DNA from: Eremomyces bilateralis CBS 781.70
Taxonomy: Eukaryota > Ascomycota > Dothideomycetes > Eremomycetales > Eremomycetaceae
DNA: 64,000 bases
NCBI RefSeq assembly: GCF_010015585.1
Contig: NW_022985076.1
Location: 372,001 to 436,000 of the forward strand
Direction of reading: 5' to 3'
Part shown: in pieces, positions 1 to 9,308 of the stretch
How the letters are laid out: each line of letters starts with the position of its first letter
How positions within the stretch are numbered: position 1 is the stretch's first letter
Notes under the pieces: generated by a model
Databases searched by the model: none
Told to the model about the DNA's origin: nothing
The model's input: the letters and a program-made list of their open reading frames with translations, nothing else
Translations under genes and position numbers: made by a program

Positions 1-1050
1 ATGGCCCAGACACACCGGTTGGGTATCAGACCTCTGCTCAACCCAGGCCACGGATTTCAAAATCGAAACCACATCATGCACCATCGGCTGCCTCTCGATC
101 CCGAAATAATCCAGATGGAAATCCAGCGCCTTTCCCTCTCCCTTCGCCAACCCAGCTAACCACCGCACGTTCATCCGCGCCTTCACCTCTTCTGCCTCCA
201 CATACGGTGCCGACCCCACCACCGCCACCTCACCCCGCTTCGCCGCCTCCCTCATCAACTTCCGCGCCGCATCCCCGCCGTCCGTACCCGAGAACAACGG
301 CACCTGCGCAAACGCACATAGCTGGATCTCGCACAACCCGCGGAACTGCTCCTGCAGCTCAATCCCGGCGTCCAGACAGAGCATCTCGACCGTGGCGTCC
401 ACCTCCACAAACGCTCGCATGGCAGTGACGCCCGCGCGCAGACTCTCGAGGACGAGCCGCCGACCGCGCCGCAGGAGGTCGTCGTGGGTGAACCGCGCTT
501 TGGCTTGCTGGGTCAGCGACATGGCTTCGTCGAACGTGCCGTGCTGGATCGAGAGGTCGGAGTAGGCGGGGTCGGAGAGCAGGAAGCACTTGTCGAGGTG
601 GATGTGTGCGTGGCAGAGGCTCGGGGCGATGAGTCGTCCGTTGCCGAGGAGGATGCCTGGGAGGTGGGAAAGCGAGGGCATGCGAGGGTTGTGAGGGGAG
701 ACCTCGGCGATCTTCCCCTTCGTCAGGAGGATGTCGTAGAGCTTTTGCGGGGATCGTCGGGGGAGGCGGACGCCAATGATGCGGTGGATGTGGGTTGCGC
801 TGATGGATTGAACGGCGGTTGCGGTGGTATTGTTGGAGGAGTCGAGCGCGGATATGGAATTGAATAAGATGTTTGGTTGTATGGCGGTATCAGAACGCCG
901 TTTGGAGGAGTTGGCCAGAGATAAGGAAGGGGAGTATGCGGGTGGTGGAGAGGTTGAGGTCAAGGTTGAGGGATTGTTCGTGCCGAATTGGATCTTTGCC
1001 ATCTCGGCGTCGAGATCGATCCCATGGGATAAGAGGTATTGCCCGGCCAT
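1..1050 (-). CDS. Metal-dependent amidohydrolase, cytosine-deaminase-like (partial)
   Basis: The reverse strand reads open from an ATG at 1050 to the window edge, about 350 codons; the C-terminus lies outside. Around residues 150-160 is CHAHIHLDK, the first metal-binding motif (HxHxDK) of the cytosine deaminase/N-isopropylammelide branch of amidohydrolases. Further on come FHLDY and, at the edge, CLGH, both in the expected order for metal-binding His positions. Family members hydrolyse amide or amidine bonds of cyclic substrates with a bound divalent metal. Residues 11-75 are Ser/Thr/Pro-rich and not family-like, so the true start might be further in or a short intron could be hidden there. 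Substrate cannot be assigned. It is transcribed away from RRP4 across about 700 bp. Confidence 0.8.
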   Translation of the reverse strand, partial: MAGQYLLSHGIDLDAEMAKIQFGTNNPSTLTSTSPPPAYSPSLSLANSSKRRSDTAIQPNILFNSISALDSSNNTTATAVQSISATHIHRIIGVRLPRRSPQKLYDILLTKGKIAEVSPHNPRMPSLSHLPGILLGNGRLIAPSLCHAHIHLDKCFLLSDPAYSDLSIQHGTFDEAMSLTQQAKARFTHDDLLRRGRRLVLESLRAGVTAMRAFVEVDATVEMLCLDAGIELQEQFRGLCEIQLCAFAQVPLFSGTDGGDAARKLMREAAKRGEVAVVGSAPYVEAEEVKARMNVRWLAGLAKGEGKALDFHLDYFGIERQPMVHDVVSILKSVAWVEQRSDTQPVCLGH

Positions 1051-1748
1051 TTTGTCCGCTTTAAGAGATATTGAAACGGAGATTGACTTTGAGCTGGTTT
1101 GAGATAACTACGGAGACAATAAATGGAAAGGTCGGGCTAGCCTACAGCCGAGTATCTGAGTGCAGTTACTCCAAAGTGAATACGCCTTCCTCGTCAATAT
1201 TTATACGTCAGTTAATTCAGCAACATAGTCTGATAAGTATAAAAGGACTGAAGGAGGTCTGGCTTGAGGCAATTCGTGTCGCAGACTGCGCAACGACCTG
1301 GAAATCGGGCCTGTATGGATCTCGGGTGCAGTCTCAGAGAAAATCACATGTCTCAGATTTCTCGCACCCGGAATTAAGGAATAACTGCAACCAAGTACTT
1401 CTTCCGAGAAGAGTTGTCATACATCCGAGTAGAAATTTGTGATATCGCGAATCACCAAAAGGATGATCATAAGGATGATGTGTGGTGGTTAGACTCGACG
1501 AATCAGATACCATAGTGGGGCAGCCAGCTATTTGCAACCTCCCCCAAGGAACGAATTCCTCACTCTGATAGACCATGACAATAGTCTTTTCTGTCTATAG
1601 AGTGCCTGTATAACAAGATGGATGAAAGACGAGAGCAGCTCGTTTCATCCTAGCCAATTTTACACGTCCACACTTGGCTCAATTTGCGCGACACGTTTAC
1701 ACGCTACCAACCGGCGCATTCTACAACATCTGATTCTAGCAATCGACG
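1051..1748. other. Intergenic region, amidohydrolase / RRP4
   Basis: Divergent spacer of about 700 bp that must hold both promoters. It has small open frames with no recognisable product and no coding-like codon use. I see no RNA gene or repeat. Confidence 0.6.
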
Positions 1749-2877
1749 ATGCCCATCCAAATATTGCCTCCGGCTCCGGCTATCTCGCTTGGGAATGAAG
1801 GGGCCCAGGCGGTCGACATTGATGACGAGGGAGATGTCGATATGGGAGGATTATCGTTGAAGACCGCCCTTGAATCCCACGCCGCAATTGTCACCCCTGG
1901 GGAGGTTATCACAGATGATCCACAATGGATGCGGTAAGCAGGGCTCTGGAACCGTTGCGCGACATGCATTTCCAAATATTCGTGCTGATCATCTTGGATA
2001 TAGTGGACATGGCACCACGCAGGAAGAAGGTGAATATGCCATCTGCAGCACGCTGGCAGGCACCCTGATCAAAACCAACAAACTCCTCTCCGTCGCTCCG
2101 CTTCGCGCGCGATACCGCCCATCGATCGGTGACCTTCTAGTGGGACGCATCGTGCAAGTCCAATCGCGCCGCTGGCTTGTCGATGTTGCGGCGCCGCTCC
2201 TCGCACAGCTCCAAATCGCCGCCATCAATCTCCCCGGCGGCACCCTGCGCAAGCGAACCGCCGTCGACGAGCTCAACATCCGGAGTTTTTTCTCCGAAGG
2301 TGATCTCCTCGTCGCCGAGGTACAAGCGCTGTATCAAGATGGTAGCGCCGTGCTGCATACCCGAAGTTTGAAATATGGGAAACTACGGAATGGATACTTC
2401 ATGTCGGTGTCGGGCGCAGGGGGGTCGCTCGGTCCATCGGGCGGCCGGAAGAAGGGCGGTGTCGTGCGGTCGAGGAGGCAGATGTTTACTATGACCACAC
2501 CTGGTGCCGGTGGCGAGCTCGATGTAATCCTCGGCGTTAATGGATATGTCTGGATCGCGATGCGGATTGGGGACACGACGGAGGAGAAAGATGTGGGGTT
2601 CAATCGGATGGAGGAGGTGGTGGGGAAGGAGATGTACTCCAGCCAGAACGCATCGATTCCAGCGGCCACACGGAGAGAGATCGCGCGCGTCGCCGCAGTG
2701 ATCAAGGCGCTTGTTGAAGTTGGTGTCCGGGTGGATGAAGACATGGTGGTGAAAGCGTACGAGGCAAGCCTGGAGCTGGACATGGACGCGGAAATGGATG
2801 GCTACGGGACTACGGAGTTCATTGGAGGCGAAAGAGCACGGCAAATCGTGGAGATCGCATTGGAACGAAGCAAATGA
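1749..2877 (+). CDS. RRP4: Exosome complex RNA-binding subunit RRP4
   Basis: Two exons, 1749-1933 and 2004-2877, give 352 residues, close to yeast Rrp4 (359). The intron has GTAAGC..ATAG ends and splits an Arg codon. The N-terminal part holds the Rrp4-type strand leading into the S1 domain ([20 protein letters not shown], then NLPGG and [10 protein letters not shown]). The KH-like region follows, with GVNGYVW near residue 245. RRP4 is one of the three cap subunits (Rrp4, Rrp40, Csl4) that bind RNA at the entry of the nuclear and cytoplasmic exosome, which degrades and trims RNA 3' to 5'. The residues before the S1 domain are acidic and low-complexity. The first ATG after the upstream spacer is used as start. 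Confidence 0.93.
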
Positions 2878-3454
2878 GAAACACTCAGACTGTGATCTGT
2901 TGCAGTCTATCTTTGCGATCCCTTGCTCCGGGAGGACCTCGACGCGCAGATTCTTGGGCTGTGCGCAAATTGACGGTTCGCGTCTACTCCCAGAATTTGG
3001 TCAATTATACTTGCTGACCCCGTTCTAGCTCGCAGTGTTATCGGCACTCGAATTGTCTAATAGGGTCCCCTATCGAGCGTCGGAAGTCGACGAAAGATAT
3101 CCCCCTATGGCTGGGCTGAGCAGTACTGGCTCGACCCTAAATGGAGTCAATGTCGGTAGGACACTTCATCCGTCGAATGGTACGATAACAAAGTGTGCCG
3201 TAATGGCGATGTTTTAGTGACAAAAGAGCAATGCTCGAGTGGTTAGAAGATGTGTATAGCCCAAAATCGTCTGGTTCAACGGGTTAATGGGAGCCAGAAT
3301 CTCAACTGACCAGTTATAGTTGTCAGGTTTCCTTGGGAATCAACCTCCCTGCAATATATTATGGTGGCTGCTCTGGCAGGGTTCGAGTCTTGATAGCATC
3401 AATTTTTTTATCCACTTTCATTTAGTGTTTGTATCTACCCAGTCCTAGGCATAA
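2878..3454. other. Intergenic region with a tRNA-like trace
   Basis: Convergent spacer between RRP4 and the oxidoreductase. No protein gene is visible. At 3236-3252 is GCTCGAGTGGTTAGAAG, like the D-arm of Ser/Leu tRNAs. At 3380-3390 is GGTTCGAGTCT, a near-consensus B box, followed by seven T at 3403-3409. No normal cloverleaf can be drawn between them, so no tRNA is called. Confidence 0.5.
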
Positions 3455-4651
3455 TTAGGCATAATTAGGCTTGATATCCTGCTGTCCGTTGTCGAGGCGA
3501 CGGTACATCTCATCGATAAGTTGGTATCTCTTGAGAGCGTGCTTGAAATCTGGATACCATGTCTTGTCCGCATACGCTTCATAAAGTCTTGCAATGTTCC
3601 TAGCGGGATCTGGCAAATGCTCCAGCTCATTGCTCAGTGTCTCGATCTTCTCCACCTTGTGACTCGCATGATCGTGTAGCTCAACGGTTATCCCTTGTGC
3701 GGTGTTGATAATGTTGGGTTGGGGGGAAGAGACAGTGATTTCACCCTTCTCCCCATAGATTCTCCAAACCAGGTCGGGGACCGCTGCGCTTCGATTCGGC
3801 GGCCCGCCTCGAACGTGGACAGACAGGAAGGTTCCCGATTCGAGGCGCCCTTGTAGGAGTAGTTCATCGGGCGTGGTCCGCTCCTGGGTCCCGACAACTT
3901 CAAGTGGATTCTGCGGGTCAACAAGGGTGGCCGTTGGAAATTTGGTGTGTAAAATCGAGTTGAATGAACCCAAATCTCCAAGAACGTTGAAGATGATCTC
4001 GGAAACTGTGAAGGGTCAGTGGATAGCTCAGTTCGGGGCTCCATAATTGAAACACTAACGATGGCCAAACATGATTGTGAGCATATTTCCTCCAATTTTT
4101 CGTTCGTTACTGTATGTAAAATCTGCCGCAGTAGTTGGGCCTCCAATCATGCCCGAGGTCGTCACGTTACTGGAAAGGACTTTTCCAATCTTCCCATCCG
4201 CAATGAGGGCCTTGAGAGTGGTGACAAGAGGACTGAAGCCGCCCTGTACACTAACGACATTGCGCACCCCGGACTTCCCAACGGCATCTGTCATCTCATG
4301 AGTCTCCCTCAAGTTGGCCCCAAGCGGCCATTCACAGAGCACGGGCGTCTTTCCTCGTTCCAAAATGGGTTTCAAGCTGACGTAGTGTGTATCGACACGG
4401 GTGCAACAAACGACAAGATCCACTTCATCGTCCGCAGCCAGCTCTTCAGGGGTGCCATAAGCCTTCGTATCTCCTGGGAGGTTGTGCTTCTTGATGGCTG
4501 CTTCTGCTGCTTCTTTGCTGCTGTTAAGAAGCGCAACGATCTGATACTTAGGAGACTGCGTGAGATAGGGAAGATGAGCTAAGGCAGCCCAGCCTGCTCC
4601 TCTCGTCGAATTGGAGCGGAGGCCAATGAGAGCGGTACGAATTGGTGCCAT
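3455..4651 (-). CDS. Gfo/Idh/MocA-family oxidoreductase, Gal80-like
   Basis: Two exons on the reverse strand (4651-4060, then 4005-3455) give 380 residues; the 54-bp intron starts GTTAGT and ends CACAG. The N-terminus (residues 5-30: ALIGLRSNSTRGAGWAALAH) is a Rossmann nucleotide-binding start of the form seen in Gal80-like members. Near residue 100 is CEWPLGAN, matching the conserved EKP-type loop (EWPL in Gal80 relatives). The C-terminal half is the mixed alpha/beta substrate domain. Family members are NAD(P)-dependent sugar or cyclitol dehydrogenases, while Gal80 itself is a transcriptional regulator that lost catalysis. Which role applies cannot be decided from sequence. No galactose genes are adjacent. 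Confidence 0.85.
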
Positions 4652-5304
4652 GGTTACGGATGCGAATGATTTTGAAAATGAATTGAATGCAAAGTAGAGA
4701 GCATTGGTTCAAGCATTACCTACTTATATATTACATGGCAATTGCGAAACTGAAATGCAGATACGTAAGACGACCCCTCGAAATCGAGTTGATCGTCCGA
4801 ATTTCGGCGGACGAACATCTCTGGCCTCATTCCATAAAGTGTGTCAAGCAGATGTCCTATTAATAATTGTACAATTGTCAGCATAACAGTGATCATATGA
4901 CAACTTTGGGCTTTTAATAGGAGTGTGAAAAGGGAACACGGAATTAGTGCTGCATTTCTCATAGTTATCTCCAGGCCCGCGCCTGTCGCGCCTCTGGTCA
5001 AATCCACTACTACTAGGTAGACGTGGTAGGTAAGTCTACCTTGCACTGGGGAGACTTGATTGGGTGAATTGGCGCGCTAGACTACAACTATAGGCGATAT
5101 AGCCAATCGACATCTTGTGGTCGGAAAAGTGGAATTCCACGATCTGAGTGGGGTTCTACAGTGAGGAACAGTACTAACTACAGTAGTGTACACAGTAGTT
5201 AGTCACAGGCTCACAGCCGTTTGTTCCTAGATCACTAATAGCGACTTAGCTGAAATGTGTTGGGAGAGAAAGGTTAAGGCCTTTAAGCCTCAGGCATTAG
5301 TACT

Positions 5305-5353
5305 ACAGTAGCGGAGTCTGCAGGGTTCAATCAACCGTTGATCTACCGTTGAT
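5305..5353 (+). repeat. Left terminal inverted repeat
   Basis: Pairs with the reverse complement of 6470-6518. Differences are confined to a three-base block after ACAGTAGCGGA and a two-base block after TGCAGGG. Confidence 0.8.
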
Positions 5354-5574
5354 GAGAATCAACGGTAAATCAACGGTTGAAGGTAGATATTCGTGGTAAA
5401 TTTCTATACGAAGAAGGTGCTTTACGGTAGATAGGAATCTACGATGAGGGAAATTCTACGGAGAACAGAATCAACCGTTGATCTACGGTAGATCTACTAC
5501 TAGACAGCGCGGTTTCCTTATTTGTACCACGGCTTCCTCATTTCTACCAAGCGCCTACCTATTCCTTATCCTGA

Positions 5575-5654
5575 GTTCCTCTGTTCCTCTGTTCCTCTGT
5601 TCCTCTGTTCCTCTGTTCCTCTGTTCCTCTGTTCCTCTGTTCCTCTGTTCCTCT
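5575..5654 (+). repeat. Ten-unit tandem repeat of GTTCCTCT
   Basis: Ten perfect 8-bp units in a row inside the TIR element. All three frames stay open through it, which creates spurious open frames (Leu/Phe/Cys/Ser/Val/Pro repeats) on both strands. Confidence 0.97.
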
Positions 5655-5898
5655 ACATCCTGTCACCCTCTCAAGTCTCAAAGCTATCAGCGTCGATCCT
5701 ATCCTCCCCGTCAAGGAACACGACGGACACGGCAATGAGGTGTCGTTGGACAAGGATTCGGAAACGCTGCTGTATGTAAACTAGACCAAGATCCACTTTA
5801 TGTAGTGCCTGGCACCAGATAAGCTCAAGATAGCTGGCTGTCAGGAGAGATAGATCAGACGGATCGGTGCAATGAGAAGGGCTCTCTGGTGGACGATT

Positions 5899-5982
5899 TG
5901 CTTTATGGATGGATTCTGGTGGCTCGCAAAGCGTTGGATGGAAGGATGGATGGGTGGATTCTGATGGCTTGCAAAGTGTATG
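5899..5982 (+). repeat. Imperfect tandem duplication, GGATGGATTCTGGTGGC type
   Basis: Two neighbouring copies of a segment of about 45 bp containing GTGGATTCTGATGGCTTGCA or a close variant, interspersed with GGAT repeats. It lies inside the TIR element downstream of the 8-bp minisatellite. Confidence 0.65.
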
Positions 5983-6469
5983 ATAAATAGACGAGATGAA
6001 TGGATGGATAGATCGTTGCACTGGTGGCATCAAATGGGTATCTGGGATGATGGGACGCGAACAATACACCGACACATACTCCCTACCGTGGAAGGCAAGT
6101 GTATCTACACCGATCACAGGCGCACCGCACTATGTCTGGCCCGCCCAATCCTGGTCGACTCTCAACATGAACGTGGTATTACATGGGATACAGCGATGTA
6201 TGTATGATACACAGCTTTCCGATGAGCTTAGCAAAACATTCAAGCAGCATGAGGGCTGCGTGTGACGAGTATAACATTCCTGCAAGTGAACCGCGTGATG
6301 AGTAGACGATCTGGCAACCGTGGGCATACCGTAGTTCAGCAGATCAACGGTGGATAAACCAATCAACCGTTGATATACCGTTGAATACGTCTATACGTAT
6401 ACGAAGATGTGAAATCAACGGGGAAACTTCCGTTGATTCGTATCAACCGTTGATTTTTTTCAACGGTGG

Positions 6470-6518
6470 ATCAACGGTAGATCAACGGTTGATTGGTCCC
6501 TGCAAGTTCCGCTACTGT
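6470..6518 (-). repeat. Right terminal inverted repeat
   Basis: Inverted partner of 5305-5353. It reads outward to CCGCTACTGT at its outer end. Confidence 0.8.
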
Positions 6519-6687
6519 GGTGACTCCATGTCAGTAGTAGTAGCTGATTGGTCGATGTTTTTAAACACGAGTCATGAAGATTGAGGTATCAGGAAATTCG
6601 GATTCAAGAGATTTAGGAACCATTGTCGCGATTATCATCTAGATTATCATCATCTCGCTGCAAACCAACCTATCCACAAACCTGACC

Positions 6688-8403
6688 ATGCCATTGAGGC
6701 CATTCCGCCCTCCTTCAATATGCTGGTCGTGTCGCCACCAACTCCAACTCACAACCCCAGTCTACGGCAACCTCCACCAACGCTCCTATGTCCGCCATAG
6801 CGTCGCACCACGGCCCTCCCCCGACATCAAACACATCCGCCGCAGCCCCGGCCTCTACTCCCAAAACTGCGTCGACCGAAATTACCCGTCCCTCGCGCCC
6901 CTTCCATTCGAGATCATCGCCCACTTCGACCGACTGAACGCCATCGGCAAAGCCGCCCGACCCCTCCGCGAGCGCGCCAAAGCCCTCCGCACCACCCTCG
7001 CCAAGGCGGCGTATCTCTCGGGCGACGTCGCACCGTATGGACGGACAAAAGAGCATGTCGATGCGGTGCAAGAGGCGGGGGCACAGCAGGCGACGCTGCT
7101 CGAGGAAGCGCGGGAGGTGAAGGCCCAACTCGACGAGATCGAGCGGGAGGAAGCGGCGTTGAATGACGGGATCGAGAACATGGCGCTCCAGTTGCCGAAT
7201 CTGAGCTCCACGGAGACGCCGGTGGGGAGCGAGCCGATCGTGTTGGAGACGCATGAGCCGGATCCGGAGGATGTGGTGCCGTCGACGATCCGGCGCACGC
7301 ATGCGGAGATTGGCGCGGAGCTGCGGCTGATGGATTTCACGTCGGCGGCGTCGACGTCTGGGTGGGGGTGGTATTTCCTTACGAACGACGGCGCGTTGCT
7401 GGAACAAGCGCTGGTGCAGTATGCGCTCGAAGTCGCTATGGAGCACGGGTTCCGCATCGTCACGCCGCCGAGTCTGGTGTACTCGCACATCGCATCGGCA
7501 GCGGGCTTTCAACCGAGAGATCAGAATGGCGAAACGCAGATGTACAACATTCAGCAGGCGGAGAAAGATCGGAATAAGCCGAGCATGGTTCTCACAGGCA
7601 CGGCGGAGATCCCGTTCGCGGGGATGAAGGCGAATACCATTCTAGAGGACACAGATTTGCCCGACAAGGTCGTCGGAGTGAGCCGATGTTACCGTGCCGA
7701 AGCGGGAGCCAGAGGTGTAGATACCAAGGGGCTATATCGTGTACATGAGTTCTCGAAAGTAGAACTCTTCGGATGGTGTCTACCCGACGAGAACTCCAAT
7801 CACACTCCAGTCGGAAAGAAGGGCATCTCCTCTGACTCGACACCCGAGTCGGCGCCCAATTCTACTGGAAGATTTTCCACCACGTCGAGCGATGCTGACA
7901 ACCAGTTTGCGTTTGCAACCACCAACTACTCCCACGCCGGCCAGCTTTTCGACTCCATCCTCGCCGTCCAACGCGAGATCCTCTCCTCCCTCTGCCTTCC
8001 CTATCGCGTCCTCGAACAACCCACCCAGGATCTCGGCGCCTCTGCCACCCGCAAGATCGACATGGAAGTTATATTCCCCTCCCGACGACGACATCCTACC
8101 TCCAGTGCCACCGACCAATCGTCCCCGAAAGGCAGCGAGGATGACGGTTATGGAGAGGTCACTTCGGCGTCACTTTGTACCGACTACCAGACTCGGCGAC
8201 TGGCTACGAGAGTCCGCATGCCGATGCCAATGGGAAAGACGACGACGTTTCCTCACACGGTGAATGGGACGGCGATGGCTGTTCCGCGGGTGTTGGCTGC
8301 TATATTGGAGCATGGGTGGGATGAGAAGAGGAGGGCGGTGAGGATACCGGAGGTGTTGCAGAATTGGATGGGTGGGAGGGAATGGATTGATGGGAAGAGG
8401 TAG
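6688..8403 (+). CDS. Seryl-tRNA synthetase, mitochondrial
   Basis: A single 571-codon exon. Residues 1-40 are rich in Arg/Ser/Pro with almost no acid, as in a mitochondrial presequence. Residues 85-170 fit the N-terminal helical tRNA-binding arm. The class II core follows: LTGTAEIPFAG (the TAE substrate loop), motif 2 with SRCYRAEAGARG and LYRVHEFSKVELF, and motif 3 with EVTSASLCTDYQTRR. HTVNGTAMAVPR precedes the C-terminus. The enzyme charges tRNA-Ser with serine in the mitochondrial matrix. An insertion of about 45 residues rich in Ser/Thr follows motif 2 (around 7780-7910) and another of about 30 precedes motif 3; both look like disordered loops, since no splice-site pair is needed to keep the frame. 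Confidence 0.92.
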   Translation: MPLRPFRPPSICWSCRHQLQLTTPVYGNLHQRSYVRHSVAPRPSPDIKHIRRSPGLYSQNCVDRNYPSLAPLPFEIIAHFDRLNAIGKAARPLRERAKALRTTLAKAAYLSGDVAPYGRTKEHVDAVQEAGAQQATLLEEAREVKAQLDEIEREEAALNDGIENMALQLPNLSSTETPVGSEPIVLETHEPDPEDVVPSTIRRTHAEIGAELRLMDFTSAASTSGWGWYFLTNDGALLEQALVQYALEVAMEHGFRIVTPPSLVYSHIASAAGFQPRDQNGETQMYNIQQAEKDRNKPSMVLTGTAEIPFAGMKANTILEDTDLPDKVVGVSRCYRAEAGARGVDTKGLYRVHEFSKVELFGWCLPDENSNHTPVGKKGISSDSTPESAPNSTGRFSTTSSDADNQFAFATTNYSHAGQLFDSILAVQREILSSLCLPYRVLEQPTQDLGASATRKIDMEVIFPSRRRHPTSSATDQSSPKGSEDDGYGEVTSASLCTDYQTRRLATRVRMPMPMGKTTTFPHTVNGTAMAVPRVLAAILEHGWDEKRRAVRIPEVLQNWMGGREWIDGKR

Positions 8404-9308
8404 AGTATTGTAAGATAGGCCCTCTGCAGATTAGGTATTTTCTCGCCTTGGATATATTATCTCTCGATGTATGTATATTGTATATTCGTGTATCTACAAG
8501 GTTTCTATTAGACCTGTTCATATGGACGACACTCTTACAGTCAACAAAGTTGTTGAAGCTAGCAGGAATCCAAGACATCATCTCGATCACAACCCCCTTG
8601 TATTCATTCTCCCTCATCTCAAACTGTGACAGCGATTCACGATTCACGGCATCATGTGAGCCTCTATATCTCGGAGCAAGCGAATATGTGGCACTCCCTG
8701 TGGCTATTATCGGATCTGCATGTGCGCACTGTTTACTCTCTGCCACCAATCGACTAGGCGGTTGTGGATGTGCGGTTCCGATTGGTAGAGCGATCGTACT
8801 GCATCGCCACCACCAGGTCTCTGTTCAACATGAATCCATGTTGTGAAAGCCCCATCAGATCCATTAGATCAACGCCCCGGCCTCGCTCTGCTATCTTTTC
8901 TTTCCTTGTGATCTTAAGAGTCAAATTGTTCGAGTGATGTTCTCTTTCATTGTCTACTCCATATCTAACTGTTCTGCGGTCGCAATGTGGACATGTTTTT
9001 GCGCTTGAGGGGCAATATCACAACAAGTTGTCGACCTTCCGTCATTCAGCCACACCCCCCAACGGCTGGGATACACACGAGCGGGGCATACGACTGGGAT
9101 TAGAGGGAGCAAGTTGTTCGTCGCGTCTGCGGGTTCTACGACAGTCAACACACTCATAACAAGTCCGCCTCGCAACACTCCGCAAGCGCGGCATCGTGCC
9201 GTCGCGACCATACCCCCTCCGTCTCTAAAGTGCTAGCATCGCACTCGAGATCTTCGAATCCGAATCCTCCTTTGTCCATCATATGCCTCGATCTAGGTGC
9301 ATGACCAT
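8404..9308. other. Intergenic region, SerRS / BTB gene
   Basis: About 900 bp with AT-rich stretches just after SerRS, probably its 3' end, and the promoter of the BTB gene. Small open frames on both strands have no recognisable product. A stop codon in frame just before 9297 excludes an upstream start for the next gene. Confidence 0.6.

Larger units (their letters stand above)
5305..6518. mobile_element. Non-autonomous TIR DNA transposon (MITE-like), about 1.2 kb
   Basis: The two ends are inverted copies over 49 bp, with 44 of 49 matching by my count. Both ends start ACAGTAGCGGA, then TGCAGGG, then CAATCAACCGTTGATCTACC. Inside both ends are extra copies of ATCAACCGTTGAT (5330, 5470, 6362, 6442) or its complement (6481; 12 of 13 bases at 5369), which look like subterminal binding repeats. 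The open frames inside resemble no transposase, so the element would need help from an intact relative elsewhere. I see no clear target-site duplication: the outer flanks are TTAGTACT and GGTGACTC. The superfamily cannot be assigned from these ends. Confidence 0.75.
4652..6687. other. Gene-free island upstream of mitochondrial SerRS
   Basis: About 2 kb without a recognisable gene. It holds the terminal-inverted-repeat element at 5305-6518 (separate entry). Outside the element, 5173-5181 (ACTAACTAC) and 5195-5203 (GTAGTTAGT) form a perfect 9-bp inverted repeat around a 13-base loop. The last 170 bp before 6688 should include the SerRS promoter and leader. Confidence 0.7.

Noticed and set aside
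5478-5779. Open frames with Leu/Cys/Ser/Val/Pro repeats
   Set aside because: Created by the 8-bp tandem repeat, which is open in all three frames.
6715-7512. 265-codon open frame on the minus strand
   Set aside because: Antisense to SerRS and made of Arg-rich shadow sequence.
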